A stretch of 64,000 nucleotides of DNA. Source: CAYRUD01 sp964427425. Lineage in GTDB: Bacteria; Chlamydiota; Chlamydiia; Chlamydiales; FEN-1388. A program made the position numbers and the translations under genes. Each line of letters opens with the position of its first letter. Positions within the stretch are counted from its first letter, which is position 1. The notes beneath the pieces were generated by a model, which was given only the letters and a program-made list of their open reading frames with translations, was not told the origin of the DNA and searched no databases. The stretch lies in the NCBI GenBank assembly GCA_964427425.1, contig CAYRUD010000002.1, forward strand, positions 62,001-126,000, written 5' to 3'. Of the stretch, positions 53,678 to 61,192 are shown piece after piece.

Positions 53678-54544
53678 ATGAAACTACCTCGCCTTCTACT
53701 CGTTCTTTTGCTCCTATTAGGAAGCCATCTGTTCTGCACAGAAGATAGCGCAAAAAAGACTGTCCTCATAGCGATTCTCGCAAAGGATAAAGCGCATATC
53801 CTGCCACACTACCTGCAGTGCATCGAGAGGCTAGACTACGACAAGAAGCTGATAACGATCTACATCAATACAAACAACAACTCTGACAACACAAAAGAAG
53901 TCCTCCAAAATTGGATGGAAAGTCGCAAGAGCCAATATAAAGCGATACACTTTGAAAATCGAGAGTATGAATCCCTCCCCAACACGCGTCCTCACGAGTG
54001 GATTAATGAGCGCTTTAAGGTGCTTGGAGCGATTCGCAATAAAAGCATGAAGAAAGCCAAGGAATGCGATTGCGATTACTATTTTGTCGTCGACTGCGAC
54101 AACTTCATCACCCCTCAAACTCTATCAACTCTTATTAAAGAAGATAAGCCCATCATCGCGCCGATGCTTAAGCCAATTCCAGAAGAAGGCGATTTTTACA
54201 GTAATTTTTTCTGTGACGTGAATGAATATGGTTACTACAAACCGCACCCTGACTACTACGACATATTCTTACGAAAAAAAATCGGCACATTTAAAGCGCC
54301 TGTCGTCCACTGTACCTATCTCATTAAAAGCGAATACATTGATAAGCTCACCTATGTCGATGGAAGCGATGACTATGAATTTGTGATCTTTTCAAAAAGC
54401 GCAAGAGAGAACAATGTCGATCAGTACATCTGCAATAAAGAGGACTTCGGCACACTCATCCACCTAAAAGATGACTTTACGCTAGAAGATGAAATCAAAG
54501 AGCTTCAAGCGAAGTATCCATCTATCCTTCAAGCCGCGAAATAA
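53678..54544 (+). CDS. Exported protein like the catalytic domain of procollagen galactosyltransferase
   Basis: Start at ATG 53678 (288 residues); the longer frame from 53456 overlaps the previous gene and lacks the signal peptide. Signal peptide MKLPRLLLVLLLLLGSHLF. The mature part follows animal COLGALT/GLT25D N-terminal domains block by block: VLIAILAKDKAHILPHYLQC, IERLDY, NTKEVLQNWM, YYFVVDCDNFITPQTLSTLI (DxD at 139/141), IIAPMLKP, YSNFFCDVNEYGYYKPHPDY, VVHCTYLI, and YICNKEDFGTL. In animals this domain adds galactose to collagen hydroxylysine in the ER. Export suggests action outside the cytosol or on host glycans. The homology is from memory of the family; the acceptor is unknown. Confidence 0.75.
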   Translation: MKLPRLLLVLLLLLGSHLFCTEDSAKKTVLIAILAKDKAHILPHYLQCIERLDYDKKLITIYINTNNNSDNTKEVLQNWMESRKSQYKAIHFENREYESLPNTRPHEWINERFKVLGAIRNKSMKKAKECDCDYYFVVDCDNFITPQTLSTLIKEDKPIIAPMLKPIPEEGDFYSNFFCDVNEYGYYKPHPDYYDIFLRKKIGTFKAPVVHCTYLIKSEYIDKLTYVDGSDDYEFVIFSKSARENNVDQYICNKEDFGTLIHLKDDFTLEDEIKELQAKYPSILQAAK

Positions 54545-54563
54545 GCTAATCGCTCGATTAAAT

Positions 54564-54590
54564 AAAGGACATCTATTCAAGATGTCCTTT
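54564..54590. terminator. Bidirectional terminator, BTB type copy 1
   Basis: AAAGGACATCT at 54564-54574 pairs with AGATGTCCTTT at 54580-54590, T-rich on both strands. It serves the COLGALT-like gene and the convergent BTB gene at 54611; a copy lies at 56095. Confidence 0.88.
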
Positions 54591-54610
54591 TTCTCTCTTC
54601 AAAGGAACCA

Positions 54611-55948
54611 TCAATCATTAGGCTTAAAGCTCACACTCTTCCCAGATTGCCTAGCTATAGATTTCCTTTCCTCAAAAGCTATAAGCATATCAGTAAATTG
54701 CTTTAATAGAGCTTTCGATGATGCATTTTCAGGCATATCTATACATTCTTTTTCAAACTGGAAAGCCTTTTGCCCAACCAGATCTACTGAGTTCTCATCG
54801 ATTTTTTCCTGAATCGCTTTACAGAGCTCTACTATAAGCTCGTTTTCGTCATCGTCATCATAAAGGATATACCTTGCTTGATCTAAGAGCTCGATAAGCT
54901 CATCAACACTCTTATGCGCCGCCAGATCCTCAGCTGAGAATAACTTATCACTGTAGTTTATCTCGAAGAGTTCAAGAGGCTCTTTGAGTAATGAATCCTT
55001 AACTTCATACGCATACTTTAAGATAGACCAAAAAGTCTTCTTGGATAACTTATGGATCAGCGCCTCAGAACAGGCTTCCATACAAGGCATCTTGAGATCA
55101 TCGATAAGCGTCATATGAGCCAATGACCCCAATGTTATAATATCTTCAACTTTGAGATCTTTTAGGTCTCCTACAACTCTAGTATAGACAAATGTAAGAA
55201 ACTTCTCAAAAACATGGGATGGAACAAGAAAACCTACATCGAGAGATACTTCTTTAGTAGCCTGCAATTCAGCATTCTCTTTAAAACCAGGTGAGAAAAG
55301 TCCTTCAAAAAATGGTGATGAGCTACTTAGTATACAACGATGAATATTGAAATGCTCTCCATCGACAATGATTGTAGCGTCTGTGAATTTATTCTCATTT
55401 CGTGAAGCATTAAATCGAGTGCCGAATTCATCGGGCGAAGTTCGTTTATTCTCTAAGACGAATTTTGGATATAGAATCGGATTGCTCAACTTCCAACTGT
55501 ATTTTATGCCATGAAAATCAGGATTCTCTATCTCAGCCCGAAGATGATTCCAATTCTTCTGAATAAATGAGAGTGTTGGATTATTCAATGCCTGGTCTAA
55601 AATTGATCCTTTATGTCCTAAAGATGCTTTTATCCCCAAAAGCGCGAGCACTTTTCTTTGAATCGCTGCGTCAGCAAGAAATTTTCGCGTAAACTCGTAA
55701 TTCTCACGATTAGCTACACTATAATTACTGCTTTTAAGAGACTCTTTCTGGTTAATATCATAATAAAAAAGACTATCTTCTTTTTGAACAGCTTCGTCGA
55801 TTATCGGCAGGATTTCATCAATGATTAGATTTGAAAGATCACCCATGTCGTTTTCATCCATTCCATTTTCAGGAACTTCTCTACATAATTCGACATACGT
55901 ATCCATGGAAATATTCTCATAAGCTCTAATCAACGGGCTTGTATTCAT
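54611..55948 (-). CDS. BTB/POZ-domain protein (copy 1)
   Basis: 445 residues. A helical N-terminal region (1-180) precedes a clear BTB domain at about 185-300: NENKFTDATIIVDGEHFNIH, RCILSSSSPFFEGLFS, then VFEKFLTFVYT and LGSLAHMTLIDDLKMPCMEA. A BACK-like helical region follows (HKLSKKTFWSILKYAYEV). In eukaryotes BTB-BACK proteins are CUL3 ubiquitin-ligase adaptors; in bacteria they are rare and mostly effectors of amoeba symbionts. The Leu/Asp BTB core is well kept, so CUL3 binding is credible. Close paralogue of the next gene. N-terminus polar, no signal peptide. Confidence 0.88.
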   Translation of the reverse strand: MNTSPLIRAYENISMDTYVELCREVPENGMDENDMGDLSNLIIDEILPIIDEAVQKEDSLFYYDINQKESLKSSNYSVANRENYEFTRKFLADAAIQRKVLALLGIKASLGHKGSILDQALNNPTLSFIQKNWNHLRAEIENPDFHGIKYSWKLSNPILYPKFVLENKRTSPDEFGTRFNASRNENKFTDATIIVDGEHFNIHRCILSSSSPFFEGLFSPGFKENAELQATKEVSLDVGFLVPSHVFEKFLTFVYTRVVGDLKDLKVEDIITLGSLAHMTLIDDLKMPCMEACSEALIHKLSKKTFWSILKYAYEVKDSLLKEPLELFEINYSDKLFSAEDLAAHKSVDELIELLDQARYILYDDDDENELIVELCKAIQEKIDENSVDLVGQKAFQFEKECIDMPENASSKALLKQFTDMLIAFEERKSIARQSGKSVSFKPND

Positions 55949-56057
55949 AGAAACAACAAAAGAAAATAGGTTTATAACTAATTTTTTTAATTAACAAAAC
56001 TATAATCTCATTAAAATGAGTTAAAAAGAAACAAATTATGGTCTTATGAAAAAGAAA

Positions 56058-56087
56058 TAGCGGAGAGGGAAAAATCCGAACCTCCGG
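56058..56087 (-). pseudogene. Degenerate 3' fragment of a tRNA-fMet gene
   Basis: The + strand reads aatagcgg...ccgaacctccgg, closely matching the 3' end (acceptor and T-arm) of the fMet tRNA genes at 57600 and 57861, including an exact run cgaacctccgg. Only about 30 bases remain. Position, next to the BTB duplication, supports origin by duplication. Confidence 0.5.
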
Positions 56088-56094
56088 TAAATAA

Positions 56095-56120
56095 GGGATA
56101 TCTCTTCAAGATGTCCTTTT
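56095..56120 (-). terminator. BTB-type terminator, copy 2
   Basis: Diverged copy of the hairpin at 54564: gggatatct, loop cttca, agatgtcctttttaa, with G-T pairs in the stem. It lies 22 bases past the stop codon at 56142. Confidence 0.75.
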
Positions 56121-56141
56121 TAATACACCTCAAAGCGCATA

Positions 56142-57473
56142 TCAATTATCGGGCTTAAGATCACCCTTAGATTCACTTTGCACTGTAGAAGATCTCTTAA
56201 GTTCAAATTTTTTAATAATTTCCTTAAGATCGTCTAACACGGCTGAATAAGCGTCGGACGATTCACGCTCTAACCGCACAATCTTGTTACGCACCAGTTC
56301 AGCAGAATCATCATCTATCAGTTGCTGGATTGCTCTACAGAGAGTTTCAAAAAGTTCATTGGAGTCATCTTCAGGATTAAGCAAATATATAGCCCAATCT
56401 ATCAATTGAATAAGCTCCTCAATACTCTTATGAGCTACTAATCCTTCTTTAGAATACAATGAATCGCTATAATTGCCCTCGATGATCTCAAGAGGTTTCC
56501 TCAAGAATGCGTCATTGACTTTAAACGCATACTCAAAGATAGGCCAAAATGTCTTCTTAGATAATCTTTCGAACAACGCTTTAGAACAGGCTTCCAAACA
56601 ACTAGACTTAAGATCATCGATAAGAGTCATATGAGCCAATGAACCCAATGCGATGACATCGTCTACAGAGAAGGCTTTTAAATCACCTACAACCCCTGTA
56701 TAAATAAACGCGAGAAATTTTTCGAAGACTTGTGAAGGAACACAAAAACCGACATCAAGAGTTACTTCGTTTCCCCTCTTTAATTGTACCTTCTCTTTGA
56801 AGTCCGCTGAAAAAAGACTGTCAAAAAAAGGAGACGAACTACTCAGCATACAACGGTGAACATTAAAGCGCTCATTATCGACAATGATTGTAGCGTCTGT
56901 AAACTTGTTCTCAACTCGAAGATCATTAAAGCGATTTCCAAACTCACTTGGAGTAGCTTGCTCATTTTTAAAATTGAACTGAGGGAAGAGATTGCGATTG
57001 TTTACCTTCCAATGAAATTTTACGCCACAAAAGTCTTTGTTTTGGAATTCTTGTCGAATACGATCCCAATTATCTCTTATAAACGAGCAAGAAGGATTGC
57101 TCAACGCCTGGGTTAGAATCGATGTTTTATCACCTAATGACACCTTTATCCCTAAGATCTCATACACTTTCTTTTGTATTGCGACATCTACAAAGAATTT
57201 ACGCACGCACTCATAATTCTCTTCATTCGCTTCATTTACATTCGATTCTTTAAGGTATCCATAATTATCATCATAGAAATACAGTTTATCATCTTCTTTC
57301 ACTGCATCTTCTATTCCTGGCGAAATTGTATCGTCATCTATTTCTTTAAGATCATCATAATGAACCTGTATTTCTTGATCAGTCATACGGTTTCCAGAAA
57401 CTTCTCTACAAATCTCTTTGTATTTATCAAATGAAATACTATCAAACACACTAAACGGCCCGTTATTAATCAT
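56142..57473 (-). CDS. BTB/POZ-domain protein (copy 2)
   Basis: Start at ATG 57473 (AGGTGG five bases upstream; MINNGPFSVFDSISFDKYKE), which also aligns with the paralogue's start; 443 residues. BTB domain at about 182-300 (ENKFTDATIIVDNERFNVHR, CMLSSSSPFFDSLFSADFKE, FLAFIYTGVV) and BACK-like helices after it. Overall architecture and length equal copy 1, with the N-terminal and C-terminal regions more diverged than the BTB core. Predicted CUL3 adaptor effector. A tRNA-fMet gene lies 127 bases upstream, and a remnant of the same tRNA is found at the matching place beside copy 1. Confidence 0.88.
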   Translation of the reverse strand: MINNGPFSVFDSISFDKYKEICREVSGNRMTDQEIQVHYDDLKEIDDDTISPGIEDAVKEDDKLYFYDDNYGYLKESNVNEANEENYECVRKFFVDVAIQKKVYEILGIKVSLGDKTSILTQALSNPSCSFIRDNWDRIRQEFQNKDFCGVKFHWKVNNRNLFPQFNFKNEQATPSEFGNRFNDLRVENKFTDATIIVDNERFNVHRCMLSSSSPFFDSLFSADFKEKVQLKRGNEVTLDVGFCVPSQVFEKFLAFIYTGVVGDLKAFSVDDVIALGSLAHMTLIDDLKSSCLEACSKALFERLSKKTFWPIFEYAFKVNDAFLRKPLEIIEGNYSDSLYSKEGLVAHKSIEELIQLIDWAIYLLNPEDDSNELFETLCRAIQQLIDDDSAELVRNKIVRLERESSDAYSAVLDDLKEIIKKFELKRSSTVQSESKGDLKPDN

Positions 57474-57599
57474 ACAACCACCTAATTCAACGATCAATTA
57501 ACTCGTTTATTATCTCGTTACGACTAATGTAACGCAAATAAAATAGATAATTGAGTCAACCGCAAGGAAGTAAAGAGAATGAGAGAGTAATGAAAAAAA

Positions 57600-57672
57600 T
57601 AGCGGGGGAAGGATTCGAACCTCCGGCCTTTGGGTTATGAGCCCAACGAGCTAACCCCTGCTCCACCCCGCG
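57600..57672 (-). tRNA. tRNA-fMet (CAT), initiator, copy 1
   Basis: Folds into a full cloverleaf of 73 nt without encoded CCA. Anticodon loop CTCATAA on a stem ending in three G-C pairs (TTGGG/CCCAA) and a mismatch at 1-72 (C-T) are the marks of the initiator. T-loop TTCGAAT. Confidence 0.96.
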
Positions 57673-57745
57673 ACAAAAAGAAATGTAAGACGTTCTTTGC
57701 TTAGTAAAGTGCAACTTTGAAAGCATTAAACAAATGAGACATGAA

Positions 57746-57818
57746 TAGCGGCAGTCGGACTCGAACCAACGACACACGGATTATGATTCCGTTGCTCTAC
57801 CACCTGAGCTATACCGCC
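57746..57818 (-). tRNA. tRNA with CAT anticodon, probably elongator Met
   Basis: 73-nt cloverleaf: acceptor GGCGGTA, D-arm GCTC/GAGC, anticodon stem ACGGA/TCCGT with loop ATCATAA, T-arm GTTGG/CCGAC. A CAT anticodon also occurs in tRNA-Ile2 (lysidine-modified), which I cannot exclude; the missing three G-C pairs rule out initiator. Confidence 0.9.
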
Positions 57819-57860
57819 ATAAATCAAGAATAGAAGAACTAGGCTGATGCCTTAAAAAAA

Positions 57861-57933
57861 TAGCGGGGGAAGGATTCGAACCTCCGGCCTTTGGGTTATG
57901 AGCCCAACGAGCTAACCCCTGCTCCACCCCGCG
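57861..57933 (-). tRNA. tRNA-fMet (CAT), initiator, copy 2
   Basis: Identical over its whole length to the copy at 57600-57672, with the same GGG/CCC anticodon stem and C1-T72 mismatch. CCA not encoded. Confidence 0.96.
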
Positions 57934-58098
57934 TCAGGATTAATCAGGTTGCGACTATTATACTATGTGAGACTATTTACCTCAACGCCTTTTTAAAATG
58001 AATCTTCTCATACAGCGATAACTAACTTACAAGGAGTCTTTTATACCAAGTTCAAGATCACTCTCCCCTAAGACCCTGTATGAGGATCTTAGATAATT

Positions 58099-59433
58099 TT
58101 ACGCTTGGACTTGTTTCATGTTCTCATGAATAGCATCAATTGTTCGCTTTGTAGCCCCCTTACAATCGGTTGCCCATTGAAGCGCTTTTTGAGCCATCTG
58201 AGATCGGACATGACCATGTGTAGAGAGTCGATATAAACTCTTAGCAAGGTGATGAGCTGTCTTATGACGAATAACTGCGTGATGATGTGCTGCAGAATCA
58301 AAGAGCCATTGCTGCGAATGCATATATGGACCGACAAGCACAGGTGAGCCGACAGCCGCAGGCTCTAAAATGTTATGACCGCCTACATGGGAGACAAAGC
58401 TGCCACAGACTACTGATAGCGATGCAATTTGATAAAGCGACGTTAAAATACCCATCGCATCGACAATAAGGATATCCCAGTCTTTCTCAGCGCCTTTATT
58501 TTGCAATTCGCTAAAAAGAACAACCTTCTTTGTCGGAAAATCCGACTGAAGCATTTGAAAGACTTCTTGGAACCTATGTGGATGCCTTGGAACAACAGCT
58601 ATTTTCAAAGGGGGCACTAAAAAGTACTCAAGCTCTTTTATAATAAGCTTTTCTTCGGGGTTATGCGTAGATCCTAAAACAATTAAGATATCGCTTGAGT
58701 TGACACACATCTTTCTTCGGAGATCATCTTTTTCTGATTCAAGCAGCATTTTAATGTTAACATCGGCCTTCATGTTTCCAGTGACAACAAGCTTCGAATC
58801 AGAAACTCCTAAAGCTTTATAACGATCGCGAAATTGGGTTGTCTGCAAACAAAAGAGATCAACCATGCTAAAAATCCATCGAGCAGGATATGACAGATAC
58901 TGATATCTCTTATATGATCTTGTCGAGAGCTTTCCATTAGCGACAATAATTGAAGCACCCCTCTTCTTCGCTTCAGTAAGGAAGCATGGCCACATATCCC
59001 CTTCCGAATGAATAACAGAAGTAATATAAGGGACATCTTGCATAAGCCTTCTGACTGAGAAGAAAAAGTCGTACGGGAGAAATACATGAGCTTCAGCAAA
59101 AGGAAGAAGCTTCAGCCCTGCTTCCAGGCCTGTCTGGGTTGCATGCGATGTGATAAATACTGCGTCTGGATAGAGATCTTTCAGCTCTTTTACTAAGGGA
59201 GCTACAGCGACAGTCTCGCCAAAAGAGACCGCATGAATCCAAAAGACCTTCTCTTTTCCAGTTACCATTTTTTTGAGGGAAATCGGTTTAGGAAAAAACC
59301 GCTTCCAGATCAATGAAACATTTTTCTTTTTCCTCATCTCTAGGAGGAGTTTAGGCAAATAGAGAACAAAAAGAATTGTATACACAATTTGATAGAGGAA
59401 AAGAAAAAAATAATGAAACAAAGGAGGACGCAT
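58099..59433 (-). CDS. waaA: 3-deoxy-D-manno-octulosonic acid transferase
   Basis: The ATG at 59433 gives 444 residues and a normal start (MRPPLFHYFFLFLYQ); the frame begins at 59484. N-terminal membrane anchor (about 5-30), then FWIHAVSFGE with the catalytic Glu, FITSHATQTG, HSEGDMWPCF in place of the usual ETELWP, VTGNMKAD, VLGSTHNPEE and VGGHNILEPAAVGSPVLVGP. It transfers one or more KDO residues from CMP-KDO (KdsB, 21 kb) to lipid A at the inner membrane; chlamydial enzymes are famous for adding three or more. Number of residues added cannot be read from sequence. Confidence 0.95.
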   Translation of the reverse strand: MRPPLFHYFFLFLYQIVYTILFVLYLPKLLLEMRKKKNVSLIWKRFFPKPISLKKMVTGKEKVFWIHAVSFGETVAVAPLVKELKDLYPDAVFITSHATQTGLEAGLKLLPFAEAHVFLPYDFFFSVRRLMQDVPYITSVIHSEGDMWPCFLTEAKKRGASIIVANGKLSTRSYKRYQYLSYPARWIFSMVDLFCLQTTQFRDRYKALGVSDSKLVVTGNMKADVNIKMLLESEKDDLRRKMCVNSSDILIVLGSTHNPEEKLIIKELEYFLVPPLKIAVVPRHPHRFQEVFQMLQSDFPTKKVVLFSELQNKGAEKDWDILIVDAMGILTSLYQIASLSVVCGSFVSHVGGHNILEPAAVGSPVLVGPYMHSQQWLFDSAAHHHAVIRHKTAHHLAKSLYRLSTHGHVRSQMAQKALQWATDCKGATKRTIDAIHENMKQVQA

Positions 59434-59549
59434 GCAACAACCACTTAAGGTATTATATTTTAATAAACGATTTGATGCATACAATGCTGCCAGCTCTTCT
59501 GTTTCAAGAGAAGAGTTTTTCTATCATAAGGATTACTTTCGTATGTCGT

Positions 59550-60767
59550 TCACTCTAAACGAGATAACGACCCCTCAGACATGTAAGCAATCTTGCCATC
59601 AATAAATGAAGCTTCTACCTGGTATGCTTCACCCACTTTTTTCCATGCGACAAGGTCCGCAACATATTCTTCACGAAGAGATCCCATCTTATCTTGAAGC
59701 CCAAGGACACAAGAAGCTCGATACGCTGTCTCATATACTAATTCTATGAATGAGATATCTAATATTGATGCAGCAATATGAATTTGTTCATGAAGCGGTA
59801 ATATTGACCCACTTAAGATCGACCTCGTTTTTTCATCAACCGCCATGGACCCATCAGAACTTTTAGTAATAATAGTATTGCCAAAGGGACAGGTTATTGA
59901 AGATGAGAAGAGAAGAGGCGATGCATCTGAGACAAAGATCATTCCATCAGGAAAAGAGCGTCTTGCTATTCGAAGCGCTTCAGAAGAGAGGTGGCGTCCG
60001 TCAGAGATTACAGTGTAGAAGGGAAATTCATGTCTACCTAAGACAGCCGCAATAATAGAAGTAGAATCTCGGTGATGAAATGAAGGTTGCGCATTAAAAA
60101 GATGAGTTATAAGCCTAACTCCCCTCTTTTTAAGATACGAACTTACCTCTTGAGATAACTTAACAGCAGAATGGCCTATGCTTATTGGGATATGAAATTC
60201 AGAGGCTAGCTGTAAGCACATATCAGCCTCCTTTATTTCCGGAGCGAGCGTAACAAGAGCTACATCTCCTCGTAAAAAGATATTTCTCCAAATATGCTCG
60301 TCAAAAACTTCAGACTCAAGAGCTGTTTTTGAGTGTATTCCGCTAAGTGCCGGATTTAAAAAAGGACCTTCAAGATGCCACCCTAAAGGTTTACACAACC
60401 CTTCATGTGACTTTAAAACATCACACTTACTAAATACCCGCTCATACCAAGAAGACTCTCTAGTAATAATGGTCGGAAGAAAGCTAGTGACACCGCGAGA
60501 TGGAAGAAAGCGCGACACTTCTGAGACAAGCGTCTTATCTGAGACAAACTCTCTTCCAAAAGCGCCATTCATCTGAAGGTCAATGAGGCCTGGAGAAACA
60601 TAAAGCGATGACCCTCGGAACCTCTTTACCGGCCTATCAAATGACATCGAATGCACTTTCTCTAGATTATGACCAATCGAAGAAATTACGCCTTTATCGC
60701 CATCGAGCAGGATATCAACAACACCTCGACCATGTACATAGACGTCTTTGATAAGGATATAGCACAT
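59550..60767 (-). CDS. nagA: N-acetylglucosamine-6-phosphate deacetylase
   Basis: 405 residues. Amidohydrolase fold with YVSPGLIDLQMNGAFG, GWHLEGPFLNPALSGIH (catalytic Glu), ISIGHSAVKL and LITHLFNAQPSFHH (metal His residues), SDGRHLS and FVSDASPL (catalytic Asp). Removes the acetyl group of GlcNAc-6-P, feeding glucosamine-6-P into wall or lipid A synthesis or glycolysis. The usual THLYNAM is THLFNAQ here. Cytosolic; convergent-free minus-strand gene next to waaA. Confidence 0.92.
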   Translation of the reverse strand: MCYILIKDVYVHGRGVVDILLDGDKGVISSIGHNLEKVHSMSFDRPVKRFRGSSLYVSPGLIDLQMNGAFGREFVSDKTLVSEVSRFLPSRGVTSFLPTIITRESSWYERVFSKCDVLKSHEGLCKPLGWHLEGPFLNPALSGIHSKTALESEVFDEHIWRNIFLRGDVALVTLAPEIKEADMCLQLASEFHIPISIGHSAVKLSQEVSSYLKKRGVRLITHLFNAQPSFHHRDSTSIIAAVLGRHEFPFYTVISDGRHLSSEALRIARRSFPDGMIFVSDASPLLFSSSITCPFGNTIITKSSDGSMAVDEKTRSILSGSILPLHEQIHIAASILDISFIELVYETAYRASCVLGLQDKMGSLREEYVADLVAWKKVGEAYQVEASFIDGKIAYMSEGSLSRLE

Positions 60768-60908
60768 CAGAACACGCCCATAATTTTTTAGCTGGACTTC
60801 TATTCAAATCAGTAAAAGTTGTAGTCTTACTTCAATTCTTCATTGTCTGCATCTTGAAACGTATGATAGGGTACAAATTCAAACTTTAAAAAAACTACTT
60901 CTTCGCAC

Positions 60909-61130
60909 ATGTCTATACTCGATACTATCTCAACATTCTTCTCTTCTTCAGTTGGAGCCTCACTCCTTCTTGCAACTCTTTTGGGAGCCATAGCAGCCAT
61001 CCTTATGTCACTTGGCTGGATTATCGGTGGGGAGAGTAAGACTCTTCGAAAGCAGTGCGACAAAGCGCCCGATGGAAACACTACGTGCTGCATGGGAAAG
61101 TCTGCCTCATGCAAAGAGAAAAAAGAATAA
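60909..61130 (+). CDS. Small Cys-rich membrane protein, tentatively NqrM-like
   Basis: 73 residues: one membrane helix (about 16-40, SLLLATLLGAIAAILMSLGW) followed by a short tail with Cys50, Cys60, Cys61 and Cys68. A single helix followed by four Cys is the plan of NqrM, which inserts iron into Na-translocating NADH dehydrogenase, an enzyme chlamydiae possess; but the Cys spacing (C-x9-CC-x6-C) differs from the known C-x10-C-x-C-x3-C, so this is only a suggestion. No clear ribosome-binding site. It lies between nagA and the menaquinone genes (quinone is the NQR acceptor). Confidence 0.6.
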   Translation: MSILDTISTFFSSSVGASLLLATLLGAIAAILMSLGWIIGGESKTLRKQCDKAPDGNTTCCMGKSASCKEKKE

Positions 61131-61192
61131 AGAAGCGACAGTTCTTATATCCTCAATCTTAAAGCAGATAGAGAGTCGATTGGAGCGCTCAT

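Noticed and set aside
57600..57933. tRNA cluster as a prophage attachment site
   Set aside because: A tRNA fragment exists at 56058, but no integrase or phage gene lies between it and the tRNA; the BTB duplication explains it better.
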